Positions 1-5,328 of a stretch of DNA of 5,328 nucleotides are shown here, one piece after another (position 1 is the stretch's first letter; each line of letters opens with the position of its first letter). The stretch comes from an uncultured Bacteroidia bacterium (GTDB lineage: Bacteria > Bacteroidota > Bacteroidia > Bacteroidales > UBA932). The notes beneath the pieces are model-generated. The model was not told the DNA's origin and searched no databases. It saw nothing but the letters and a program-made list of their open reading frames with translations. Position numbers and translations under genes: made by a program. The stretch lies in contig CADBPH010000091.1 of assembly GCA_902796455.1 (NCBI GenBank), positions 1-5,328 of the forward strand, in the 5' to 3' direction.

Positions 1-516
1 AGCCCGCTGTATCACAAGCTGATCTTCCTCACGGACATGGCTGTCATTCCGCTTCCGGATTTCCGCCAGAAGATGAAGATGACGGGCTTCGTGACCGGCG
101 TTGCCAAGTCATTCGGAATCGCCAAGCCGAAGGTCGCTTTTGTCGCCGCCTCCGAGCAAGTGCTGGATTCCATGCCCGCCTGCATGGAAGCTGCCGCCCT
201 GGCCAAGATGTGCGACCGCGGACAGATCAAGGGATGCATCGGGGACGGCCCGCTGGCCCTGGACGTTGCCATTGACAAGGAATCCGTGGAAATCAAGAAG
301 TTGACCAGCCCTGTCGCGGGTGATGCCGACTGCCTCGTATTCCCGAATATCGAGTCTGCCAATGTGTTCTGGAAGACCAATTCCAAGCTGGCTTCCGGCG
401 TACGTCAGGCAGGAATGCTGGTCGGAACGACGGCACCGTGTATCCTGGCCAGCCGCGCCGATACGGCGGACACCAAGTTGAATTCCATCGCTGAAGCGGT
501 GATGTTCGTGAAATAG
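1..516 (+). CDS. ptb: Phosphate butyryltransferase, C-terminal part (5' end off the window)
   Basis: This enzyme transfers an acyl group between CoA and inorganic phosphate (butyryl-CoA + Pi to butyryl-phosphate + CoA, often also branched-chain acyl-CoAs). It acts in the cytosol, normally paired with a butyrate or branched-chain acid kinase that makes ATP. The frame is open from base 1, so the gene is cut; 171 codons remain of a family usually near 300. Family hallmarks visible: GDGPLALD at 241-264, SPVAGDAD at 307-330, and SRADT followed by a TKLNSIAEA segment from 451 to near the end, which is the conserved C-terminus. The Met codon at 37 is internal, because the residues before it (KLIFLTD) also fit the family. 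The gene ends in TAG at 514-516. No kinase gene follows on this strand, so any kinase partner must lie upstream or elsewhere. A phosphate acetyltransferase of the same superfamily is the main alternative; the motifs favour Ptb. Confidence 0.87.
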   Translation, partial: SPLYHKLIFLTDMAVIPLPDFRQKMKMTGFVTGVAKSFGIAKPKVAFVAASEQVLDSMPACMEAAALAKMCDRGQIKGCIGDGPLALDVAIDKESVEIKKLTSPVAGDADCLVFPNIESANVFWKTNSKLASGVRQAGMLVGTTAPCILASRADTADTKLNSIAEAVMFVK

Positions 517-522
517 AGCCCG

Positions 523-1836
523 TTACTCGTCGGTTTCTTTTTCCCAGAAAAGATCCCGGCGCGGAAACAGGGGATTGTATAGCGGCCGGAGCTCTCGGAT
601 GAGGGCTTCGGTCTTTTTGGAGAAAGAGGGACCTTTCCAGGTGCTGGTGTTGGCAATGAAGATCCAGCAGTCGCCTTCCGGGAAGTATTTGACCAGGGCG
701 GTTGTGCCCGAGAACGTCCCTGTCCGTGTCCATTCTCCTGTGGGTTTGGTATCGTTCCAGCCGAGGGAGAAGGTGTCCGGATCGAACCATTCCGTCATGG
801 CTTCCACACTCTGGGGAGTCAGGATATCCGGCACGGAAGGCTTCCCGTCGATGGAAGCGACAAAGCGGGCGAGTTCCGGTGTGGAGCCCACCCAGGCCCC
901 GGCGCCCGACAGGGCCCGGATGTCATTTCCGCCGTAGCAGCGGGTCACCATTTTGCCGCTGTTGTTGTATTCGGGGACGGGTTTTTCATTGACGGGAACA
1001 TAGTAGCGGACTTCGTTCGGATAGCGGTCCTTATAATAATTGTGCGCCAGGTGCATGTCGTAGCAGCGGGCCTTTTCCAGGACTTCCAGCCGGATGAAAT
1101 CTTCGTAGCTCATGCCGGATACCTTTTCGATGACCAGGCTGAGGATCATGTAGCCGAGGTTGGAATAGGCCTGGGTCGTCCCCGGTTCGTAGCCCAGGGT
1201 TTTCCGCAGGCAGATCCGCAGGAGCCGCTTGTTGTCCGGAGGAGTGCGCAGGTGGTTCTGCAGCATGACTGTCCGGGTGGAGAACATGGGGTCTCCTCCC
1301 GTAACCAGGAAGCCTCCCTTGTGGCGAAGAAGGTCTTCGACGGTGATTTTGAAGTAATTGCGGTCCTTGATCACTTCGGTGAAAACCGAGTCTCTCAAGA
1401 TGCCTGAAGGCCCGAAAACGGTATCGGAGAGGGACAGTTTCCCTGCCTCCTGCAGGACCATGATTCCGGTGGCCGTAATGAGTTTGGAGACCGAAGCCAT
1501 CCGCAGGATATGTCCGGGTTGCATCTTGATTTCCTCGCGCTTGTCAGCCCAGCCATAGCCTTTGGCCAGAAGGAGGGAATCGTTGCGCATGACGGACAGG
1601 GAAACGCCCTGGAGCCCCCATTCCTGCATGTATGCCGTGATTTTGTGGTCAAATCCCTCGAACCCTTCCAGTTCGGACATTTCGTTGGACAGCGATGCAT
1701 TCAGGTCCGCGGCGATGCGGTTGTCCACCGGGTCTGCGGAATGACCGCAGGCCGTGGCCAGATGGATGCCCCCGAGGACAAGCAGGCAGATTCCGAAGGC
1801 GAAGCCGGCGTATTTCATTCCCGTCCGCATCTTCAT
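523..1836 (-). CDS. Exported serine hydrolase of the beta-lactamase / penicillin-binding-protein fold (class C-like), probable lipoprotein
   Basis: A 437-residue protein of the Beta-lactamase (PF00144) family, which includes class C beta-lactamases, DD-peptidases and esterases. Residues 8-28 form a hydrophobic signal segment ending in LATAC; Cys30 is a plausible lipidation site, though the lipobox is imperfect (Ala rather than Leu at -3). The catalytic SxxK motif is SVSK at 115-118 (nucleophile Ser115, Lys118). The second motif YSN is at 224-226. DLLRHKGG at 168-175 matches the conserved loop usually read as LLxHTxG. The third motif appears as RTG at 371-373, where Lys or His is usual. The substrate cannot be told; a true beta-lactamase is only one option, and an esterase or peptidase acting on cell-envelope material is equally possible. 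It is last in the operon, and its ATG overlaps the stop of the kinase-like gene by four bases (ATGA), with a good Shine-Dalgarno. ATG codons at residues 3 and 7 are alternative starts. Confidence 0.88.
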   Translation of the reverse strand: MKMRTGMKYAGFAFGICLLVLGGIHLATACGHSADPVDNRIAADLNASLSNEMSELEGFEGFDHKITAYMQEWGLQGVSLSVMRNDSLLLAKGYGWADKREEIKMQPGHILRMASVSKLITATGIMVLQEAGKLSLSDTVFGPSGILRDSVFTEVIKDRNYFKITVEDLLRHKGGFLVTGGDPMFSTRTVMLQNHLRTPPDNKRLLRICLRKTLGYEPGTTQAYSNLGYMILSLVIEKVSGMSYEDFIRLEVLEKARCYDMHLAHNYYKDRYPNEVRYYVPVNEKPVPEYNNSGKMVTRCYGGNDIRALSGAGAWVGSTPELARFVASIDGKPSVPDILTPQSVEAMTEWFDPDTFSLGWNDTKPTGEWTRTGTFSGTTALVKYFPEGDCWIFIANTSTWKGPSFSKKTEALIRELRPLYNPLFPRRDLFWEKETDE

Positions 1837-2447
1837 GCGCGGCCCTCCTTTTCGCGGAGGAAGGAAATGATCATTCCGGCCGTCTTCTCGATTCCGAGGA
1901 TGGAAGAATCGATGCAGAGGTCGTAGTTGGAAGCGACGCCCCAGTTCCCCAAGGTGAAGTAGTTATAATATGTTTCCCGCGTCCGGTCCGTCTTCTCCAG
2001 CAGGGCGAGTGCCTGTTCGGGGGAGAGTCCGGCCCGTTCCGCTACGCGGCGGACCCGCACCTCCCGGGGTGCAGTGATAAAGATGTCCAGGCAGTCCATG
2101 TCCCGGAGAATGTAATCCGAGCAGCGTCCGATAAAAATGGCGGAACCTTTTTCCGCCAAGTCGCGGATAACCTGGCTTTGCATCTTGAATAACTCATTGT
2201 CCCCGATATAGTTGTCAGAGAAGGTGTACCTTCCGGTTGCGAAGAAGTTGGAGATGGAGAACAGGCTCCGTTTCTCATCGCTCCGCAAGAAGAGATCCTT
2301 GCTGAAGCCGCTTTCCTCGGCGGCCTTGGAAATCAGTTCATTGTCGTAGACCGGGACGCCGAGTGCGTCGGAGAGGGCCTTTGCAACCTCGCGGCCGCCG
2401 CTTCCGAATTGCCGGCCGATGCTGATCAGGATTTTATCGTTTGCCAT
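1833..2447 (-). CDS. Cytidylate kinase-like family protein (Cytidylate_kin2 type)
   Basis: A 204-residue soluble P-loop protein. The N-terminus ISIGRQFGSGGREVAKALS (residues 9-27) is the nucleotide-binding loop form typical of the cytidylate kinase-like family PF13189. Further family marks are DNELI at 35-39, FIGRCSDYIL at 105-114, an arginine-rich segment with VRVRRVAER at 130-138, DRTRETYYNYFT at 154-165 and YDLCIDSS at 175-182 near the C-terminus. By homology it should phosphorylate a nucleoside monophosphate or similar small molecule with ATP, but the family is distinct from housekeeping Cmk and its true substrate is generally not established, so I give no gene symbol. It starts at ATG 2445-2447, 21 bases after the transporter stop, with no purine-rich Shine-Dalgarno in that gap (the bases before the ATG are pyrimidine-rich). 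Its last codons carry the ribosome-binding site of the next gene. Confidence 0.87.
   Translation of the reverse strand: MANDKILISIGRQFGSGGREVAKALSDALGVPVYDNELISKAAEESGFSKDLFLRSDEKRSLFSISNFFATGRYTFSDNYIGDNELFKMQSQVIRDLAEKGSAIFIGRCSDYILRDMDCLDIFITAPREVRVRRVAERAGLSPEQALALLEKTDRTRETYYNYFTLGNWGVASNYDLCIDSSILGIEKTAGMIISFLREKEGRA
1844..1849 (-). promoter_or_regulatory. Shine-Dalgarno of the serine hydrolase gene
   Basis: Read on the minus strand, AGGAGG ends seven bases before the ATG at 1834-1836, an ideal anti-16S match and spacing. It supports this ATG over the ones at residues 3 and 7. It lies inside the last codons of the kinase-like gene (Lys-Glu-Gly), so part of the match may come from coding constraint. 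Other starts in this run show no comparable site. Confidence 0.65.
1844..1860 (-). promoter_or_regulatory. Possible hairpin sequestering the Shine-Dalgarno (5-bp stem)
   Basis: On the minus strand CCTCC (1860-1856) is followed by a 7-base loop GCGAAAA and then GGAGG (1848-1844), which is five sixths of the Shine-Dalgarno. A short stem of four G-C pairs and one A-U pair could hide the site unless a ribosome finishing the kinase-like gene melts it. The pattern is directly visible, but the regulatory reading is inference, and the same bases encode Leu-Arg-Glu-Lys-Glu-Gly. Confidence 0.35.
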
Positions 2448-2468
2448 ATGCGGAAGGATTACAAAGTC

Positions 2469-3863
2469 TTACTTGATCCGGCTGCCCAGGATGCCCGGGT
2501 CGTCCCCGTCTTGCAGGCGGTTGACTTTCCGGAACAGGGACAGCAGGAAAATACCGGTGACAATAGCGGTAATGGTATCAGAAATCGGGAAACTGTACCA
2601 AACCCCTTTGACGTCCAGGAACCCCGGAAGGATGTAAATCAAAGGGACCAGGAATAGTAATTGCCGGCTCAGGGACAGGAAAATGGATTTGCTGACCATG
2701 CCCAGGCACTGGAAGAAATTCGTGGCGACCATCTGGAATCCCACGATGGGAAAGACGATGTTCATGCAGCGGAGTCCGCCAACGGACAGCTCTTTCAGAA
2801 CCGGGTCGGAGGTGAACAGGCTGACCGCGGGTTCGCTCAGGAATTCAGAAATGATGAATCCCAGGGTGGTTACGACGGTCGCCCACAAAGCGGTCAACTT
2901 GTAGGTTTCTTTCATCCGGGCATATTTCCTAGCCCCGAAATTGTATCCGGCAATCGGCTGCATGCCTTGGTTCAATCCCATGACAATCATGACGAACAGG
3001 AATGAAATCCGGTTGACGATGCCGTAAGCGCCCAGCGAGAGGTCGCCGCCATATTTGCGCAGCTGCTGGTTGATGAACAGGGTGACGATGCAGGCGGCCG
3101 CGTTCATCAGGAATGGTCCCATGCCGATGGCCAGGGAACTCTTGGCAATCCGCCAGTCCAGGGCGAAAAGGCCTTTGGGGAAGTGGAGGAAATTGTCTTT
3201 CCGCATGAAATACCGCATGGCCCAGGCCAGTGCCAGGATCTGCGAGGCGATCGTCGCAATGGCCGCTCCCTGGATTCCCATGTCCAGCGCGAAAATCAAG
3301 ATCGGATCCAGGATGCTGTTGAAAGTGACGGTGAAGATGGTCAGCCCCATGGCCAGGCGGGGATTGCCTGCGGCCCGGATGCAGCTGTTCAATCCGAAAT
3401 ACAAGTGGGTGAACACGTTGCCAAGCAGCAGGATGGTCATGTAATCCCGTGCGAAAGGGTAGGTGTTCTCGCTGGCCCCGAAGAAGTGGAGGATCGGGTG
3501 GAGGAATGCCAGGGTAATGATGGCGAATGCGATTCCCAGGATGGTGTTGAGGGTGATTTCATTCGCCAGGACCTTGTTGGCGGCCTCGTAATTCTTCTGC
3601 CCCAGCAGAACGGAGATCATGGTAGAGGCGCCGACGCCGACCAGGGTGCCCAGGGCGCTGGAGAGGTTCATCAGCGGGAATGTGACGGCAAGGCCGGAAA
3701 TGGCCAGGGAGCCGACGTCCCGGATATGGCCGATGTAGATGCTGTCGACCATATTGTACAAAGAAGATGCAGTCATGGCAATGATGCCGGGGACTGCATA
3801 CTGTTTCAGCAGGGTGCTGATCTTTTGGGTGCCGAGTTCTGTGGGAACGCTTCCGGAAACCAT
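2469..3863 (-). CDS. MATE-family multidrug/cation efflux transporter
   Basis: A 464-residue polytopic inner-membrane protein of the MATE family (PF01554, in two halves), the usual length for these Na+- or H+-driven exporters of cationic drugs, dyes and metabolites. Alternating hydrophobic segments run the whole length, consistent with 12 helices in two six-helix bundles (roughly residues 15-220 and 235-455). Recognisable family positions: YNMVDSIYIGH at 36-46 in the first helix, with Asp40; SCIRAAGNPRLAM at 160-172; DPILIF at 186-191 followed by GIQGAAIATIASQ at 196-208; and GLNQGMQPIAGYNFGARKY at 296-314 in the second half, resembling the MepA/DinF-like branch. The substrate cannot be predicted. 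The start ATG lies only three bases after the stop of the two-domain FKBP gene and lacks a Shine-Dalgarno, so translation probably depends on reinitiation or on Bacteroidota-style initiation. Confidence 0.95.
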   Translation of the reverse strand: MVSGSVPTELGTQKISTLLKQYAVPGIIAMTASSLYNMVDSIYIGHIRDVGSLAISGLAVTFPLMNLSSALGTLVGVGASTMISVLLGQKNYEAANKVLANEITLNTILGIAFAIITLAFLHPILHFFGASENTYPFARDYMTILLLGNVFTHLYFGLNSCIRAAGNPRLAMGLTIFTVTFNSILDPILIFALDMGIQGAAIATIASQILALAWAMRYFMRKDNFLHFPKGLFALDWRIAKSSLAIGMGPFLMNAAACIVTLFINQQLRKYGGDLSLGAYGIVNRISFLFVMIVMGLNQGMQPIAGYNFGARKYARMKETYKLTALWATVVTTLGFIISEFLSEPAVSLFTSDPVLKELSVGGLRCMNIVFPIVGFQMVATNFFQCLGMVSKSIFLSLSRQLLFLVPLIYILPGFLDVKGVWYSFPISDTITAIVTGIFLLSLFRKVNRLQDGDDPGILGSRIK

Positions 3864-3866
3864 GGG

Positions 3867-4913
3867 CTACGGTTCATCCACGAGTTCGACTTCGAAGAGG
3901 ATCGGGGTGTAAGGAGGGATGGCGGATCCGCCTCCTTTGTAGGTGTAGCCATATTTGGAAATAAAAGCCCCGATGCCCTTTTCGTATCTTCCCATCCGGT
4001 GCAGGAGCCATTTGAATCCTTCGACAGGTTCGTTGTTGTCCGTCCCCATGGTGATATCGGCCTGGGTCTGGTGCCAGTTGATCTGGACGGGCCCGTAGGT
4101 ACGGCTGCTGCTGTAGATGTTGTGGAATTTCGCCGTATCGGCAATTGTCGTGTCAAAGACTTTCCCGTTCATCAGGCGGCCGGTGTAGTTGATGTACACC
4201 GTGGTGTCCGAGGGGAAGTCCGCGGCCCCTTTCGGAGGAACCAACTGTTTGTAATACAGGCCGAATCCCGTGGAATCGATGCCCCAATTGCGTTTGGCGA
4301 ACCGGTCCAGCTGCCTCCCTTCCCATGCATCGATGTCATCGGTGAAATCCAGCATTTTCAGGGTATACATGACCGTGGAGGTGTTCTTCGCCGTATGCTT
4401 GTAATACTCGTCATTTTTCTTGTACCGCTTGTAGACCTGGAGCCAGGACGGAATCAAGGCGGTCCGGGTCCCTCCGGTCTGCATCCCGGTCAGCAGGTCT
4501 TCCAGGCCTGCCGTGGCGGATTTTTCGGATATCTGGACAATGCGCGGGCCATAGTAGGTAGAATAGGAAAAGGATCCGATCCGCTGCGCCGTCTTCTCGT
4601 CGGTCGTCAGGGTAATCGTCCCTTCCAGGTCCTTGGCCGTGTATTCCACGTAGGCGTACATCTCGCCATTGTAGGCGGTTCCGGAGCCGGGTGTTTCTTC
4701 CGTAATGTAGATGCCCCTCTCGGTCGGGTTGACGGGCAGGTTGCGTACTTTCAGCCAGGATTCAATGTAAGTTTTTTCCGTGTCGTTGCTGGTTGTCGTG
4801 TTTTCCTTGGCGCAGGAAGCCGCTCCCAGGAGCAGGACCGCGCCGCAAGCGGCAGCACCGAGTGTATCGAAAAAATGTATCATGTTGATTCTTCTCATAT
4901 TCAAATTATTCAT
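3867..4913 (-). CDS. Two-domain FKBP-type peptidyl-prolyl isomerase lipoprotein
   Basis: A 348-residue predicted envelope lipoprotein with two FKBP-like domains (PF00254 type), expected to help fold periplasmic or surface proteins by cis-trans isomerisation at proline. The signal sequence covers roughly residues 11-33 and ends in LLLGAASC, with Cys34 the likely lipidated residue, followed by a polar linker rich in Thr, Asn and Glu. Domain 1 is about residues 66-190 and keeps the GLEDLLTGMQTGGTRTALIP core (136-155), but where the active FKBP pattern has Phe-Asp it has TLTT. It also replaces the glycine-rich flap by a Lys/Tyr-rich stretch at 160-177, so it is probably not catalytic. Domain 2, about residues 216-346, keeps YTGRLMNGKVFDTT (243-256), GYTYKGGG (322-329) and IPPYTPILFEVEL (332-344). 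The ATG at 4911-4913 overlaps the preceding FKBP gene by eight bases; ATGs at residues 6 and 11 are credible later starts, the latter with AGAAG seven bases upstream. Confidence 0.88.
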   Translation of the reverse strand: MNNLNMRRINMIHFFDTLGAAACGAVLLLGAASCAKENTTTSNDTEKTYIESWLKVRNLPVNPTERGIYITEETPGSGTAYNGEMYAYVEYTAKDLEGTITLTTDEKTAQRIGSFSYSTYYGPRIVQISEKSATAGLEDLLTGMQTGGTRTALIPSWLQVYKRYKKNDEYYKHTAKNTSTVMYTLKMLDFTDDIDAWEGRQLDRFAKRNWGIDSTGFGLYYKQLVPPKGAADFPSDTTVYINYTGRLMNGKVFDTTIADTAKFHNIYSSSRTYGPVQINWHQTQADITMGTDNNEPVEGFKWLLHRMGRYEKGIGAFISKYGYTYKGGGSAIPPYTPILFEVELVDEP

Positions 4914-5328
4914 TGGAAATGCTTTCGACCCATATATGATAAGCCAAGGCGGAATTTGCAGGAATCGTGCCTAAAATCTTGGATCCGAACCCATGTTCGC
5001 CGGAAAACAGGATGTAAGCTTCTTCACCGCCTTTTACGCCGATCAGGCCGTTGCGTAGCCCTTTGACCAATTCCGTCTCTCCCAGGTTGACCGTCGCGAT
5101 GGAAAACGCCGTGGAATCGGTGATTCTCCAGGAGGCGGACTGGGCGACGGCGCTGCTGTTCGTGGCGAACAGGGATTTGTTGTTGATCGATCCCGTGAAG
5201 ACATAGCCGGCATAATAGAACGAAACCGTGCCGTTCCCGTCCAATGCTTCTCCGGTGCCCTCTTCGACGACCAGCCGCTGGGACCCTTTGTTGCTGACGA
5301 CATAAGCGGAGGTGTCGCTTTTCATCAT
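4906..5328 (-). CDS. FKBP-type peptidyl-prolyl isomerase, 5' end off the window
   Basis: The C-terminal 140 residues of an FKBP-type prolyl isomerase. The frame is open to the right edge; the Met-Met at the edge could be a start but is more likely internal, because no signal peptide precedes the domain while related Bacteroidota proteins are lipoproteins. The domain begins near SQRLVVEEGTGEAL (16-29 of the visible part), continues with VSFYYAGYVFTGS (35-47), and ends with GLRNGLIGVKGGEEAYILFS (90-109), HGFGSKILG (112-120) and TIPANSALAYHIWVE (121-135), matching the GLxxxLxGMxxGE...GYG...G.IPPNSxLxFxVEL signature closely. The canonical Phe-Asp near residue 54 reads LFATN, so the Asp is missing. 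The gene ends in TAA at 4906-4908, eight bases inside the next FKBP gene, suggesting tandem duplication followed by divergence. It is the first visible gene of the minus-strand run. Confidence 0.87.
   Translation of the reverse strand: MMKSDTSAYVVSNKGSQRLVVEEGTGEALDGNGTVSFYYAGYVFTGSINNKSLFATNSSAVAQSASWRITDSTAFSIATVNLGETELVKGLRNGLIGVKGGEEAYILFSGEHGFGSKILGTIPANSALAYHIWVESISNE

Larger units (their letters stand above)
523..5328 (-). other. Probable single operon: FKBP, FKBP x2, MATE, kinase-like, serine hydrolase
   Basis: Five genes on the same strand are joined by an 8-base overlap (4906-4913), a 3-base gap (3864-3866), a 21-base gap (2448-2468) and a 4-base overlap (1833-1836). No gap has room for a terminator plus a new promoter, and I found no Bacteroidota-type -33/-7 pair in them. 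The promoter should therefore be right of the window. Four of five products are envelope proteins or predicted to be. Confidence 0.75.

Noticed and set aside
12..386. A 124-codon minus-strand frame opposite ptb
   Set aside because: It lies wholly over the well-supported ptb frame and shows no family motif; it is a shadow frame.
486..504. Inverted repeat CATCGC...GATG near the end of ptb as a possible terminator
   Set aside because: The stem is three pairs, a 3-base bulge, then three more pairs; it lies inside the conserved C-terminal codons and has no T run after it.
1510..2192. Plus-strand frames of 138 and 165 codons over the hydrolase/kinase-like junction
   Set aside because: Both are antisense to genes with intact catalytic motifs, and their translations are Arg/Pro/Gly-rich without domain signatures.
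2448..2468. Possible promoter in the 21-base gap before the kinase-like gene
   Set aside because: The ACTTTG there lacks the TA of the -7 element, and the gap is too short for an independent start with a leader; read-through from the MATE gene is simpler.
4898..4912. TAATTTG on the minus strand resembling the Bacteroidota -7 promoter element TAnnTTTG
   Set aside because: The spacer between TA and TTTG is one base short and no TTTG-type -33 element sits at the expected distance; AT richness at the start of a signal-peptide gene explains it.
3183..5066. A 627-codon open frame on the plus strand opposite the MATE and FKBP genes
   Set aside because: Across the MATE gene and the two-domain FKBP gene it is in exact register with the minus-strand codons, so stops would need TTA, CTA or TCA codons in the real genes, which are rare here. 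Its translation is low in hydrophobic organisation and rich in Gly, Asp, Gln, His and Val, with no recognisable domain, while the minus-strand genes have clear families.

Overview
This window looks like chromosomal DNA of a gut-type member of the Bacteroidota, most likely Bacteroidales, with mid-range to fairly high GC judged by eye. The reasons are a pair of adjacent FKBP-type prolyl isomerase genes (at least one encoding a lipoprotein), lipoprotein signals with relaxed lipoboxes, mostly absent Shine-Dalgarno sequences, and a phosphate butyryltransferase gene. The placement is inferred from gene content and style, not from a marker gene, and genus level is not supportable.

Layout: positions 1-516 on the plus strand hold the 3' part of a phosphate butyryltransferase (ptb) gene whose start lies off the left edge. 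Six bases later, on the minus strand, comes the end of a compact five-gene run that fills the rest of the window. In transcription order, from the right edge leftwards, it reads: a 5'-truncated FKBP-type prolyl isomerase (4906-5328), a two-domain FKBP-type lipoprotein (3867-4913), a MATE-family efflux transporter (2469-3863), a cytidylate kinase-like P-loop protein (1833-2447) and an exported beta-lactamase-fold serine hydrolase (523-1836). The four junctions are an 8-base overlap, a 3-base gap, a 21-base gap and a 4-base ATGA overlap, so one transcript is very likely. Its promoter must lie beyond the right edge. No non-coding stretch exceeds 21 bases, and I see no RNA gene, mobile element, CRISPR array, long repeat or convincing intrinsic terminator.

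How the genes fit together: the two FKBP proteins are expected to act on protein folding in the cell envelope, the MATE protein exports cationic or drug-like compounds across the inner membrane, and the serine hydrolase is predicted to be exported and lipid-anchored. The kinase-like protein is the only cytosolic member of the minus-strand run. This suggests an envelope-maintenance operon, but no shared substrate is evident. The ptb gene belongs to a separate, convergent unit for acyl-CoA/acyl-phosphate metabolism. I do not see strong evidence of an undescribed system. The most interesting details are a Shine-Dalgarno that can be sequestered by a hairpin at the kinase/hydrolase overlap, a degenerate first FKBP domain, and the 6-base convergent junction with no terminator.
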